A DNA stretch of 64,000 nt, from the NCBI RefSeq assembly GCF_007833165.1, contig NZ_VOBQ01000015.1, positions 124,001-188,000 on the forward strand, in the 5' to 3' direction. Made by a program: the position numbers and the translations under genes. The notes beneath the pieces are model-generated. The model saw only the letters and a list, made by a program, of their open reading frames with translations, searched no databases and was not told the origin of the DNA. Source of the stretch: Caenimonas sedimenti (GTDB lineage: Bacteria; Pseudomonadota; Gammaproteobacteria; Burkholderiales; Burkholderiaceae_C). The stretch's first letter is position 1. Each line of letters opens with the position of its first letter. Of the stretch, positions 9,797 through 18,663 are shown piece after piece.

Positions 9797-10630
9797 CTAC
9801 CTCAGGAACAACGCCGGGTCGACCATGGCGCGATTGAGCAGCACGCCCCAGTGCAGGTGCGGGCCGGTGGCCCGGCCCGTGGCGCCGACGGCGCCCAGCG
9901 GGTCACCGGGCTGGAGCACTTCGCCCACCTTGGTGCCGATCGAGCTCAGGTGGCAGTAGAGGGTGAGGAGGCCTCCGCCGTGGTCCAGCCAGACGGTGCC
10001 GCCGTTGAAGAAGTAGTCACCCGTGTCGACGACGCGGCCTGACAAGGGTGCCGAGACCTGCACCCCGGTGGCGGCCGCGATGTCCATGCCCGCATGCGGC
10101 GCGCGCGGCTGCCCGTTGAACACGCGCCGCAGGCCGAACGAACTGGAGCGCGGGCCGCGCACCGGCGGCTGCATGCCGAGCGCGTCGTGCGCGGGCGGCG
10201 GCAAGGAGAAGGTCGCCATCACTTCCTGCTGGCGCGCGCGTTCGCGCTCATGCCGCGCCAGGTCCTGCGGCGACAGTTCGACATGCCCCGGCGCCACCTT
10301 CAAGCGCTGCTCGGCGTATTTCTTGGCGCGGATCGCATAGACCAGCTTGCGAGGTGGTCCGCCGACGGGCTGCACGGTGATGTGCGCTTCGCCCGGCGTC
10401 GCGGACAAGGGAATGCCGACCAGGGCGGTCCAGGCTTCGGGGGTGCCGACGACCAGCAGGGGCACATCGCCGGTGCGCGCGGCGGGCGGTTGGGGACTGG
10501 CGCCGAGGTCGACACGCGCGACGCCGCCAGGGACGGGCAGCTCGCGGGGCAGGGGGGTCGCCTGGGCGTGCGAGTCAGCGCAGGCGAAGGCGGCAAGGGC
10601 GGCGGCGAAAGAGCGGCGATGGAGATGCAT
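9797..10630 (-). CDS. M23 family metallopeptidase (LytM domain), exported
   Basis: Starting at 10630 gives a 277-residue protein with a signal peptide ending near DSHAQA; a longer frame upstream adds only unsupported sequence. The N-terminal half is an uncharacterised beta-rich region. The C-terminal peptidase M23 domain has the zinc motif HAGMDIAA and the HLHWG motif near the end, with GTVWLDHGGGLLTLYCHL between. Such enzymes cleave cell-wall peptides or, when degenerate, activate amidases; the zinc residues here are intact. A 25-bp dispersed repeat lies just upstream. Confidence 0.88.
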   Translation of the reverse strand: MHLHRRSFAAALAAFACADSHAQATPLPRELPVPGGVARVDLGASPQPPAARTGDVPLLVVGTPEAWTALVGIPLSATPGEAHITVQPVGGPPRKLVYAIRAKKYAEQRLKVAPGHVELSPQDLARHERERARQQEVMATFSLPPPAHDALGMQPPVRGPRSSSFGLRRVFNGQPRAPHAGMDIAAATGVQVSAPLSGRVVDTGDYFFNGGTVWLDHGGGLLTLYCHLSSIGTKVGEVLQPGDPLGAVGATGRATGPHLHWGVLLNRAMVDPALFLR

Positions 10631-10649
10631 GTCTGCCCATCGTGCCACG

Positions 10650-10674
10650 GGAAATTGGAATCTGACCCCAATTC
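10650..10674. repeat. Dispersed 25-bp repeat, copy 1
   Basis: This 25-base sequence, core GGAATCTGACCCCAATT, is identical to 26137-26161 and similar to 48361-48386. AATTGG and CCAATT arms make it an imperfect palindrome. It lies 20 bases upstream of the M23 peptidase start, between divergent genes. The form resembles REP sequences mobilised by Y1 transposases, although no transposase is present here. Confidence 0.7.
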
Positions 10675-10709
10675 CTGCTTGCCAGCGGCTTGGCCCTGCG
10701 TCAGCAACG

Positions 10710-10745
10710 TTCACCCGGCCTTCACCTCGCGTTCACCGGTTCGCT
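10710..10745. promoter_or_regulatory. Triple TTCACC direct repeat, candidate response-regulator site
   Basis: TTCACC occurs at 10710, 10721 and 10732, exactly 11 bp apart, with a weaker TTCGCT at 10740. They end about 30 bases before the lipoprotein start at 10777. The arrangement fits side-by-side binding of OmpR/PhoP-family dimers; the regulator at 7033 is the local candidate. Confidence 0.45.
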
Positions 10746-10776
10746 CCAGAATCGCCGGCAAGAGGAGGGCGCGGCG

Positions 10777-11640
10777 ATGGACCAAGCAAGACTTTTCTGG
10801 TGCGCGGCAGCGACGCTGCTGCTGGCGGCGTGCGGAGGCGGTGGTGGCGAGCCGGAGCCCGCGCCGACCCCCGCTCCGGCGCCGGCGCCGGCGCCGGCAC
10901 CCACGCCCTCTCCGACGCCCGCACCCACTCCGGCCCCGACCCCGGCTCCCGCCCCCGGCGTGCTGCCCGTGGTCGGCGCCGGCCCGGCGTCCGACTGCTT
11001 CAGTGCACGGGGCTATGACGCGCAGGCCACTTCGATCGCCGTCTACCAGGAGACGGACGCGCTGGGTGCCAGCACGCAGTTCAGGGTGAGCACGCTGGGC
11101 CGTGGCGAGACCGTGTTTAACCAGCAACGGGCCCGTGCGCAGGGCGAGTATGTTGCGCGGCCGGTCGGGGCGCCCGAATCCTTCCGGACACTGCGGTACG
11201 TCCAGATCGAAGGCTTGGACATCCTGCTGGTCGGGACGTCCTCCGTGCCGCTCACGCCGGAGGGCAACCCGAGCACGCTCGAAACGGTGATCACCCATGC
11301 CGCGCCGCTCCCGCGCGACAAGTCGTTCACGCTGGCACCCGGCGGCAGCCACGTGACGAGTTACGCCGCAGTCACCGGGAACCCGGGCAACACGACCACC
11401 ACGCCCTACACCGTCACGACGCACTACCTGGGGCAGGAGATGCTGACCGTGCTGGGCAAGCCCTACGAGACCTGCAAGTTCCAGTCGTTCGACTCGCGCA
11501 GTGCCTCCTTCACGGTGAACTGGTACGCCAGGGCCGAGGCGCTCAGGGGCATCATCGTGCGGACCGAGGGCCGCACGTCCGCGGGTCCGTTCGTGCGGGA
11601 CCTGGTGATGGGCTACAACGGCACCCTGTTCGCGCCGTGA
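10777..11640 (+). CDS. Proline-rich lipoprotein of unknown function
   Basis: The start at 10777 has GAGGAGG upstream and yields a lipoprotein signal with the lipobox LLLAAC (Cys about residue 19). A Gly run and about 40 residues of Ala-Pro/Thr-Pro repeats follow, a likely periplasmic spacer. The remaining 200 residues are a beta-rich domain of no recognised family, including RTLRYVQIEGLDILLVGT. The upstream triple TTCACC repeat suggests control by an OmpR-type regulator. Confidence 0.75.
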   Translation: MDQARLFWCAAATLLLAACGGGGGEPEPAPTPAPAPAPAPAPTPSPTPAPTPAPTPAPAPGVLPVVGAGPASDCFSARGYDAQATSIAVYQETDALGASTQFRVSTLGRGETVFNQQRARAQGEYVARPVGAPESFRTLRYVQIEGLDILLVGTSSVPLTPEGNPSTLETVITHAAPLPRDKSFTLAPGGSHVTSYAAVTGNPGNTTTTPYTVTTHYLGQEMLTVLGKPYETCKFQSFDSRSASFTVNWYARAEALRGIIVRTEGRTSAGPFVRDLVMGYNGTLFAP

Positions 11641-11679
11641 GCCCTGAGCGGGGCCCGCAATGGGCGCGACAATCGCGCC

Positions 11680-12204
11680 GTGCCCATCCACCGCCTCTAC
11701 CTCGCCGGCCCCGACGTCTTCCGCCCCGATCCGCTGGAGCACGGCCGGCGCCTCACCGCGCTGTGCGCTGCCCATGGGTTCGAAGGCATCTTTCCCTACA
11801 CGGCCCAGCTGCCCGCGCATTTGCAGGCGCCACGTGAACAGGCCGAGCACATCTACCGCATCAACATCGCGCACATCGAGGCCTGCGACGCGGTGCTGGC
11901 CAACCTCGACTTCTTCCGTGGGCCGGAGCCGGACAGCGGCACCTGCTTCGAGGTGGGCTACGCCGTCGCGCGCGGCAAGCCCGTGGTGGGCTACGTGGCC
12001 GAGGCCGGCAGCTTCGCCCAACGCATCCGCCAGCGGTACCCGCACGCTGTCGCGCCAGGCGGCACCGTGGACACCAGCGGCTGGAGCCTGGAAGAGTTCG
12101 GCCTGCCGCTCAACCTGATGCTGGCGGTGCCGGCGCGCATTGCCGTGGGCGGACTGGAGGCTGCGCTGGCCATGCTGAGGCAGGAGTACGGCCGCGTTTT
12201 GTGA
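11680..12204 (+). CDS. Nucleoside 2-deoxyribosyltransferase family protein
   Basis: The 174-residue product begins with a GTG at 11680; the family signature IHRLYLAGPDVFRPD starts immediately after it. Further family motifs are EACDAVLANLDFFRGPEPDSGT, with the Asp and Glu expected near the nucleoside, and CFEVGYAVARGKPVVGY. These enzymes exchange bases on 2-deoxyribonucleosides, or hydrolyse 2-deoxyribonucleoside 5-phosphates, as in nucleotide salvage. It stands alone. Confidence 0.85.
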   Translation: MPIHRLYLAGPDVFRPDPLEHGRRLTALCAAHGFEGIFPYTAQLPAHLQAPREQAEHIYRINIAHIEACDAVLANLDFFRGPEPDSGTCFEVGYAVARGKPVVGYVAEAGSFAQRIRQRYPHAVAPGGTVDTSGWSLEEFGLPLNLMLAVPARIAVGGLEAALAMLRQEYGRVL

Positions 12205-12299
12205 GACATCCCGCACGGGCGGGGCTGGTGTGTTCTTGCAGATCCGCGCGAAGGGCAAAAGCAAGCTTGCGGATTCATTCCATCCACAAGGAGATCCGC

Positions 12300-12635
12300 A
12301 TGGACGCCCAGAACATCAAGCAACGCATCAACGACATCGAACAGACCGTGGACGAAGCGAAGAACGCCATGCAGTCGGCGGGCAACGTGCCCGATTCGTT
12401 GCGGCAGAGCATCGAGCAACTGCACAACCAGGCGCGCCAGGCCAAGAAGGACGGCACCGGCAACGAAGACGCGCTGCGCCAGACGGTGATGCAGCTGGAA
12501 GAGGCCGCCGACCGCGCCAAGGAGGCCTGCCGCGGCGCGGGCAACGTGGACCCCAAGTTGCAGCAAGCCGTGCAGAAGGCCCATGGCGAGTTGTCGAAGC
12601 TGAAGCACCAGCTGGAAGCCGATTCGCCGGCCTGA
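12300..12635 (+). CDS. Small helical protein with an internal duplication
   Basis: This 111-residue protein is preceded by AAGGAG eight bases upstream. It is almost entirely charged helix and is built from two similar halves: AKNAMQSAGNVPDSLRQSIEQ and AKEACRGAGNVDPKLQQAVQ. Each half is preceded by a Gln/Glu-rich helix and followed by a Lys-rich one. It has no signal peptide or membrane segment. No family was recognised; a helical-hairpin or coiled-coil dimer is likely. Confidence 0.75.
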   Translation: MDAQNIKQRINDIEQTVDEAKNAMQSAGNVPDSLRQSIEQLHNQARQAKKDGTGNEDALRQTVMQLEEAADRAKEACRGAGNVDPKLQQAVQKAHGELSKLKHQLEADSPA

Positions 12636-12716
12636 CGCATCCGGCACTGCATCGCCGCCAGGCGATGACGGCGGCGCCCCGCGTATATTCGGCCTGAACA
12701 GCACCGAAAGATCGCC

Positions 12717-13058
12717 ATGCGCCGAATCGCCCTCATCGCCTGTGCCTGCCTGCTCGTGGCCGGCTGCGAGACCATGCCGCAACGCGCGGAGCGCCCGGCT
12801 GCCTATGCTTTCCAGCCGGCGGATTCAGCCCAGCGCAACCCGCTGGCCCGCTCCGTCACCTACACCTGCGAGGACACCTCCACGGTCAGCTTCACCGAGG
12901 GCGAGAGCTTCGTCCTGGTGGCGTTCAACAGCGGCACCCAGATGCGGCTGCAGCGGCGCGGCGACCGCTACGGCGAACAGCCTTACGAATTCCTGCGGCG
13001 TGGCGACGAGGGCCAGCTGCATTCGAGCGGCAGGAGTTTCCGCTGCCGGGTGAAGTGA
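12717..13058 (+). CDS. MliC-like lipoprotein (C-type lysozyme inhibitor fold)
   Basis: The 113-residue product has a lipobox (LLVAGC, Cys about 17) and a domain resembling MliC: SVTYTCEDTSTVSFTEGESFVLVAF with a paired Cys in SFRCRV near the end. MliC-type proteins sit in the periplasm or outer membrane and block C-type lysozymes. TATATT at 12684-12689 is a possible -10. Convergent with the hybrid kinase gene, with three bases between stops. Confidence 0.75.
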   Translation: MRRIALIACACLLVAGCETMPQRAERPAAYAFQPADSAQRNPLARSVTYTCEDTSTVSFTEGESFVLVAFNSGTQMRLQRRGDRYGEQPYEFLRRGDEGQLHSSGRSFRCRVK

Positions 13059-13061
13059 GCG

Positions 13062-15110
13062 TCAGCCGACCGGTGCCGGCGCCACCGCGGTCAGCGCGAT
13101 GCAAGCCTGCAACGCATCCGGCTCCACCGGCTTCGTCAGGTGCGCGTCGAAACCCGCCTCCGACGTTTTCTGCCGGTCGGCGTCCGTGCCCCAACCCGTC
13201 AGCGCGATGATGCGCGCCGTTCGCAGGCGCGGGTCGGCGCGCAGCGCGCGGCAGACCGCAAAGCCGTCCTGCACCGGCAACCCCAGGTCGAGCAGCACCA
13301 CGTCGGGCTCGAAGCGGCGCGCGACCTCCACCGCTTCACCCCCGTCGCCCGCGCTGTCCACGGCGTAGCCCAGGAGCTCCAGCAGGGTCACGAGCGACTC
13401 GCGGCCATCGCGGTTGTCTTCCACGACCAGGACCCGGGTCAGCCCGGCCGGCGTGTCCTGCTGCGCAGCGGCTTCCGCGCTTCCGGCAGCCGGCATGGCC
13501 TCCACCAGCGGCAGCCGCACGGTGAACGTGCTGCCTTCGTCCAGCCCCTCGCTGGCCACGCTCACGCTGCCGCCGTGCAACTGCGCCAGCGTGCGCACCA
13601 GCGACAAGCCGATGCCCAGCCCGCCCTTGGCGCGCGCCGCCGAGTGCTGCAGCTGCGAGAACATCTGGAACAGCTTGCCTTGCTGGTCGGGCGGGATGCC
13701 GATGCCGTTGTCGGCCACCTCGATCACCGCTTCCTGCCCGTCCCGCCAGGCCGCCAGGCGGATGCGCCCGCCGTCCGGCGTGTACTTGGCGGCGTTGCCC
13801 AGCAGGTTGCCGACCATCTGCACGAGCCGCGTGGCGTCGGCATGCACGCGAACGTCGGGCGGCGGCAATTGCACCTGCAGGTCGTGCCGGGCTTCCTCCA
13901 CCGCGGGGCGGGCGACTTCCACGGCCTGGCGCAGCACCGCGTCGAGCGGTGTGTCTTCCAGCTGCAGCTGGATCAACCCGCGATTGATACGCGACAAGTC
14001 CAGCAGGTCGTCGATCAGGCGCGCCATCTGCGTCACCTGCCGGTCGATCACGTCCTGCGCGTTCGCCACCCGCGCGGCGTCGCTCGAGCGGCGCAGCAAG
14101 GCCAGGGCGTACTTGATCGGCGCCAGCGGGTTGCGCAGCTCGTGGGCCAGCGTGGCCAGGAATTCGTCCTTGCGGGTGTCCTGCTCGCGCAGCATGGCGT
14201 GGGACCGCACCCGCTCGACGTGCGCCCAGGAGCGGTCCACCACCTCGGCGACCAGTGCGATCTCGGCGGGCGTCCAGTCGCGCGGCACGGACTGGTGCAC
14301 GGCCATCATCGCCACCAGCTGGCCCTGCTTGACCAGGCCCGCGCAGATGATCGCCTTGATGCCGATGGCGTTGAACATCCGCCCGCCGCCTTCGTCACCG
14401 AGCTCGCGGTCGACGTCGCGCACCACCAGGTGCTCGCCGCGGCGCAGGTTGGTCGTGGCCTGCGGGCCGAACAGGTCCAGCGAATAGACGCCCGCGCTGC
14501 TGGGTACGCCTTCAGCCGTCCAGTCGTTGCGGATGGTGAAGCGGTTGCTGTCGGCCTCGACGTCCGCGTAGGCGCAGCGCGTGGCGCCGAGATACTCCCC
14601 GAGCGTGCGCGCCGTGACGGCCATCACTTCAACCGGGTCGGTCAGGGCGCGCGTGGCCTGGCCGAGCCGGTCGAGGAAGCGCAGGCGCAATTCGCTCTCG
14701 CGCAGCGCGACTTCGGCCTGCCGCGCGGCGGTGACGTCCACGCAGACGCCCACCCATTCGCGCACGGTGCCCGCATCCATGACGGGCGTGCCCTGGGCCA
14801 GCATGCTCCGGTAGGTGCCATCGTGCCGGCGCAGGCGATAGCCGAATTCGAAAAGCGCGGTGCCGCGGGTGGCCGCGTCCCAGGCTTCGGCCACGGCAGG
14901 GCGGTCGTCCGGATGCACGGCGTCGAGCCAGCCGAACCCGACGTACTCGTCCTCGCGCTGGCCGGTGAAAGTGGCCCAGGAGATGTTGCGCTGGCTGACG
15001 GTGCCGTCGGGCGCGGTGTGCCAGATGACGGTGGACGTGTTGGCCGCGAGGGCCTGGAGGCGGTCGAGTGCCGCGTTGGGATCGGACTGCTGGGGATCGG
15101 TACTGCTCAT
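13062..15110 (-). CDS. PAS-GAF hybrid sensor histidine kinase with C-terminal receiver
   Basis: The 682-residue soluble kinase has a PAS domain at about 17-135 and a GAF domain at about 150-300. The HisKA domain carries the phospho-acceptor H323 in ATLAHELRNPLAPIK, and the ATPase domain has GNLLGNAAKYTP, VADNGIGI and GGLGIGLSLV. A C-terminal receiver follows, with acceptor D608 in VVLLDLGLPVQDG and Lys in THLTKPVEPD. There are no membrane segments. No DNA-binding partner lies beside it, so phosphotransfer must go to a regulator elsewhere. Confidence 0.92.
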   Translation of the reverse strand: MSSTDPQQSDPNAALDRLQALAANTSTVIWHTAPDGTVSQRNISWATFTGQREDEYVGFGWLDAVHPDDRPAVAEAWDAATRGTALFEFGYRLRRHDGTYRSMLAQGTPVMDAGTVREWVGVCVDVTAARQAEVALRESELRLRFLDRLGQATRALTDPVEVMAVTARTLGEYLGATRCAYADVEADSNRFTIRNDWTAEGVPSSAGVYSLDLFGPQATTNLRRGEHLVVRDVDRELGDEGGGRMFNAIGIKAIICAGLVKQGQLVAMMAVHQSVPRDWTPAEIALVAEVVDRSWAHVERVRSHAMLREQDTRKDEFLATLAHELRNPLAPIKYALALLRRSSDAARVANAQDVIDRQVTQMARLIDDLLDLSRINRGLIQLQLEDTPLDAVLRQAVEVARPAVEEARHDLQVQLPPPDVRVHADATRLVQMVGNLLGNAAKYTPDGGRIRLAAWRDGQEAVIEVADNGIGIPPDQQGKLFQMFSQLQHSAARAKGGLGIGLSLVRTLAQLHGGSVSVASEGLDEGSTFTVRLPLVEAMPAAGSAEAAAQQDTPAGLTRVLVVEDNRDGRESLVTLLELLGYAVDSAGDGGEAVEVARRFEPDVVLLDLGLPVQDGFAVCRALRADPRLRTARIIALTGWGTDADRQKTSEAGFDAHLTKPVEPDALQACIALTAVAPAPVG

Positions 15111-15179
15111 CGGAGACCTGCTGAAGGCAGCATAGCAGGGGACAACGCGCCGCGGGAAGGCTGAGCCACGGCCCCGGTC

Positions 15180-16814
15180 TCACCGCGCAGCTGCAAATTT
15201 CATGATCGCTTCCAGCACAGCCTGGCTGTCGCCGCACCACCAGAAGTGATCGTCGCCTTCGAGCGGGAGCCACAGCGCGTTGGGAATGTTCCTCGCCAGA
15301 TGCTCGCCGGCCTGAAAACGCACCGCGAGGTCGCCGCGCCGGTGCATCACCAGCGCCGGTACCTGGATGCGATGCAGGTCGGCACGCATGTCCGTGTCGC
15401 GCAGGCCTTCGAGGATGGTCCGGAGCCCGCCCGGCGAGGCTGCGTGGCGCACGATGCGCGCCCACCAGGCACGCAGCGCCGGATCGTCCTTGGCGCTGGG
15501 CGCGAACGTCTCGATGCCCACGGGTCCGCCCCAGGCCGCGATCAACGCCTTCAGCCACACGCCATAGGCGGCCGCGGACAGCGCCCAGGGATAGTCGGGA
15601 GCGGCGGAGCCCCGGGCGAGCGATCCGAACAGGCACAAGCCCTGGACCCGCTCCGGATGATCGATGGCCAGGCGCGTCGCGCCGAGGCCGCCCTCGGAGG
15701 ACCCGAAGACCCAGGCGCGGCGCACGCGCGCATGGTCGAGGATCGCCACGATGTCGGCCGCCATGGCCGCGGGCGTGCTGGTCGTGGCCAGCCGCTCGGA
15801 CAGGCCGACGCCGCCGCGGTCGAAAATGATCACCTGGAATTTCTCGGCCAGCGATTCGACAAAGGTCCGCAACGGCGGGTGCTCCATCGCGATCTCGATC
15901 TGGCTCACGAAGCCCGGCGCGATCACCATGGTCTGCTCGCCCGCGCCCAGCTTCGCATAGGCGACCACGCCGCGGCTGGTCTCCGCGAACCGCACGTTCG
16001 TGCGCTTGGCCTGGTGGGAAGCGGCGCGCTTCAGGTCTTCGGACAAGCGCAGGTAGGCCTGGTCCGTCAGCGGTCCGGGGCGGATGCCGAACTCCGCACG
16101 CAACACCTCCGCGCAGCGCACGTAGGCCGCTTCGACACCGGCGCCGTGGCCCTGGCGGGCGTGCAGGCGCATCAGCACCACGTAGCTGGGCTCGTGATAG
16201 GGGTCCTGCGCAATCAAGGCTTCGGCCAGATCGAGTGCCGTCGCAGGGTCATGGGCGCCGACCGCGTCGATCACGCGTTCCAGCAGGCGCCCCAGCAAGC
16301 GCTCGTGCTCGATGAAAGCCGCCTTCAGCCAGTCGTCGAAGGCGCCGGAGCCGAAAGCGATGCCCTGCAGCAGCGGGCGGCGCACGTGCCCGATCCACTG
16401 GAGCGCCTGCGCCACGGTTTCGCCATCGAGCGCTCCGACGGCGACGGCACGGCGGGCGAACCGGGTGAACTGCAGCGCGTCGACCTCGACCGCCTCGCCG
16501 GCCAGGGCCAGTCCATCGCCTTCGGCCAGCAAGGCCCCGCCCCCCAGGGCTTCATCGATGTTGTAGACGAGGCGGCGCAAGCGTGCGCGGGCCCTGGTTT
16601 CGTCGGTATCGGGCCAGAGCAGCGCCGCCAGGTGCGTCCGCGGCACCGGGCCGGGGTTGAGCGCGAGATACGCCAGCAACGCCACCGACCGCTGCAGCGG
16701 CAGCGGCTTTTCGCGCGCGTGCACCAAGGCTCTCGGCGCGCCGAAAAGCTGCAGTTGGATCGACGGTGAGGAGGCGCCCGGCGGCATGGAAAGGTTCAGC
16801 GCCGCGCGAGGCAC
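15180..16814 (-). CDS. BTAD/SARP-like regulator fused to an alpha/beta hydrolase
   Basis: The 544-residue protein combines three parts. Residues about 18-110 look like the winged-helix region of AfsR/SARP regulators. Residues about 112-260 match the bacterial transcriptional activator domain (ALDLAEALIAQDPYHEPSYVVLMRLHARQG, helical TPR-like). Residues about 275-544 form an alpha/beta hydrolase with nucleophile S373 in GSSEGG, an Asp in HRRGDLAV and a His in GDDHFWW. The hydrolase may sense a small molecule rather than act as a metabolic enzyme. It diverges from mddA across 71 bases, so mddA and the oxidoreductase are its likely targets. Confidence 0.85.
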   Translation of the reverse strand: MPRAALNLSMPPGASSPSIQLQLFGAPRALVHAREKPLPLQRSVALLAYLALNPGPVPRTHLAALLWPDTDETRARARLRRLVYNIDEALGGGALLAEGDGLALAGEAVEVDALQFTRFARRAVAVGALDGETVAQALQWIGHVRRPLLQGIAFGSGAFDDWLKAAFIEHERLLGRLLERVIDAVGAHDPATALDLAEALIAQDPYHEPSYVVLMRLHARQGHGAGVEAAYVRCAEVLRAEFGIRPGPLTDQAYLRLSEDLKRAASHQAKRTNVRFAETSRGVVAYAKLGAGEQTMVIAPGFVSQIEIAMEHPPLRTFVESLAEKFQVIIFDRGGVGLSERLATTSTPAAMAADIVAILDHARVRRAWVFGSSEGGLGATRLAIDHPERVQGLCLFGSLARGSAAPDYPWALSAAAYGVWLKALIAAWGGPVGIETFAPSAKDDPALRAWWARIVRHAASPGGLRTILEGLRDTDMRADLHRIQVPALVMHRRGDLAVRFQAGEHLARNIPNALWLPLEGDDHFWWCGDSQAVLEAIMKFAAAR

Positions 16815-16885
16815 GTCGGCCGAGGGACGTTCAAGGGACGCCCCCGCCCTAACGTCACGTTTTCACTTGCAAAGGAGATATCGCC

Positions 16886-17662
16886 ATGCGCGGATTGCTT
16901 TCGATAGTTTACGGGGTTGCTGCCTATGGCCTCGGGATGGGCGCACTGACCTACTTCATCGGCTTCAGCGGCAACCTGCTGGTTCCCAAGTCGGTGGACG
17001 TGGGTGGAGCGGGTGCATCCGTGACCCATGCGCTGGCGGTGAACGTCTTCCTGCTGGCCCTGTTCGGGCTCCAGCACAGCGTGATGGCGCGGCGCGGCTT
17101 CAAGGACTGGTGGAAGCGGATCGTGCCGCCGGCGGTGGAACGCAGCACGTTCATGGTGGCCACCAGCGTGGTGCTGGCCCTGATGTTCTGGTTGTGGCTG
17201 CCGATCACCCAACCCGTCTTCTGGCGGGTGGAGAACAGCGCCGGCGTCGCGCTGATCTGGGGCCTGTTCGCGCTCGGCTGGGTGCTGGTGCTGGTCAGCT
17301 CCTTCCTGATCGACCACTTCGAGCTGTTCGGCCTGCGGCAGGTGTTCGCCCGCATGAAGGAGCGGCCCGTGCCTGAAACGCAGTTCCGCACGCCGCTGCT
17401 CTATCGCTTCGTGCGCCACCCGCTGTACGCCGGCCTGCTGCTGGGCCTGTGGGCCGTACCCGTCATGACGGCCGGACGCCTGCTGTTCGCGGCCGGATTG
17501 AGCATCTACATCCTGATCGGCATCGCCTACGAGGAGCAGGACCTGGTGCACGCATTCGGCGACCGCTATCGCGCCTACCGCGAGCAGGTTGGCATGCTGA
17601 TCCCGCGCCTTCGCTCGCCCCGGGTCACGGCTGAGGTGCACAGCGCCGAGGAGACGATCTGA
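16886..17662 (+). CDS. mddA: Methanethiol S-methyltransferase MddA-like membrane protein
   Basis: The 258-residue polytopic protein has about five membrane helices. Its C-terminal RFVRHPLYAGLLLGLW and IAYEEQDLVHAFGDRYRAYREQV are the signature of the NnrU/isoprenylcysteine-methyltransferase superfamily. The N-terminus GVAAYGLGMGALTYFIGFSGN matches MddA, which methylates methanethiol to dimethyl sulfide. AAAGGAG sits ahead of the start. The next gene begins one base after its stop. Assignment to MddA rather than another superfamily member rests on overall resemblance. Confidence 0.75.
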   Translation: MRGLLSIVYGVAAYGLGMGALTYFIGFSGNLLVPKSVDVGGAGASVTHALAVNVFLLALFGLQHSVMARRGFKDWWKRIVPPAVERSTFMVATSVVLALMFWLWLPITQPVFWRVENSAGVALIWGLFALGWVLVLVSSFLIDHFELFGLRQVFARMKERPVPETQFRTPLLYRFVRHPLYAGLLLGLWAVPVMTAGRLLFAAGLSIYILIGIAYEEQDLVHAFGDRYRAYREQVGMLIPRLRSPRVTAEVHSAEETI

Positions 17663-17663
17663 C

Positions 17664-18635
17664 ATGCGCGCCGTTCTCTGCAAGAACTTCGGCGGCGTCG
17701 CCGCGCTGGAATATGGCGAGGCCGCGGACCCGGTGCCGCTGCACGGCCAGGTGCTGATCGAAGTCCACGCGGCCGCGGTCAGCTTCATGGACACTCTGAT
17801 GGTGGCCGGCCGCTACCAGATGAAGCCCACCCTGCCATTCGTCCCCGGCAGCGATGCGGCCGGGGTGGTGGTGGCGGTGGGCGAGGGCGTCCGGCGCGTG
17901 CGCGTCGGCGACCGTGTGGCCTGCAGCCACTGGTTCGGCGGCATGGCCGAGCGCATGGTGGCGCCGGAGTCCGGCGTCACGCGGCTGCCGGATGGCGTGG
18001 GCTTCGACGTCGCCTCGACGGTGCGCTACGCCTATGGCACCGCCGACTACGCGCTGACCCGCGCTCAACTGCGCCCGACGGACACCGTCTTCGTCAGTGG
18101 AGCCGCCGGCGGCGTGGGTCTGGCGGCCGTCGACCTCGCTCATCGCGCGGGCGCCATGGTGATCGCCGGCGTCAGCTCGGAGGCCAAGGGCGAGGCGGTG
18201 CGCAGCCAGGGCGCGAACCATGTCGTCGACTATTCGCGCGAAGCGGTCCAGGCCCGGCTGCTCGAGCTGACCGGGGGCCGCGGCGTGGACGTGTTCTTCG
18301 ACAACGTCGGCGGACCCCTGTTCGCCGCGGTATCGCGCGTGATGGCCTGGGGTGGCCGCATCCTGCCGGTCGGGTTCACGGGCGGCGAGATCCCCAGCCT
18401 GGCCATGAACCTGCCGCTGCTCAAGAACTTCAGCGTGGTGGGCTGCTACTGGGGCGCCTGGGCCGAGCGCCACCCGCAGGAAAGCCGGCGCATGGACGAG
18501 GACCTGTTCGCGGCCGTGGCGGAAGGCAGATTGCGGCCGCGGGTCGCGGACGTGCTGCCGCTGGCTGAATTCGGCGAAGCCCTGCAGCGCGTTGCGCGCC
18601 GCGAGGTGATCGGGCGGCTGGTCCTGCGGACGTGA
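17664..18635 (+). CDS. NADPH:quinone oxidoreductase family protein (zinc-independent MDR)
   Basis: The 323-residue protein is a medium-chain dehydrogenase/reductase of the quinone-reductase branch: an N-terminal GroES-like fold with PFVPGSDAAGVVVAVGEGV, then a Rossmann domain with SGAAGGVGLAAVDLAH. The zinc-binding Cys/His set is missing, as expected for this branch. It begins one base after the mddA stop, so the pair is an operon. The substrate is not predictable. Confidence 0.88.
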   Translation: MRAVLCKNFGGVAALEYGEAADPVPLHGQVLIEVHAAAVSFMDTLMVAGRYQMKPTLPFVPGSDAAGVVVAVGEGVRRVRVGDRVACSHWFGGMAERMVAPESGVTRLPDGVGFDVASTVRYAYGTADYALTRAQLRPTDTVFVSGAAGGVGLAAVDLAHRAGAMVIAGVSSEAKGEAVRSQGANHVVDYSREAVQARLLELTGGRGVDVFFDNVGGPLFAAVSRVMAWGGRILPVGFTGGEIPSLAMNLPLLKNFSVVGCYWGAWAERHPQESRRMDEDLFAAVAEGRLRPRVADVLPLAEFGEALQRVARREVIGRLVLRT

Positions 18636-18663
18636 GGCTGAGTTTTTGGCTTGGGCGCCGGCT

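Noticed and set aside
13140..15164. 674-codon open frame on the plus strand
   Set aside because: It is antisense to the PAS-GAF hybrid kinase, whose domains are unmistakable. The plus frame is Arg/His/Gln-rich without domains, as expected opposite high-GC coding sequence.
15246..16769. 507-codon plus-strand frame
   Set aside because: It is antisense to the BTAD-hydrolase fusion, which has clear catalytic motifs; no ribosome site or domain supports the plus frame.
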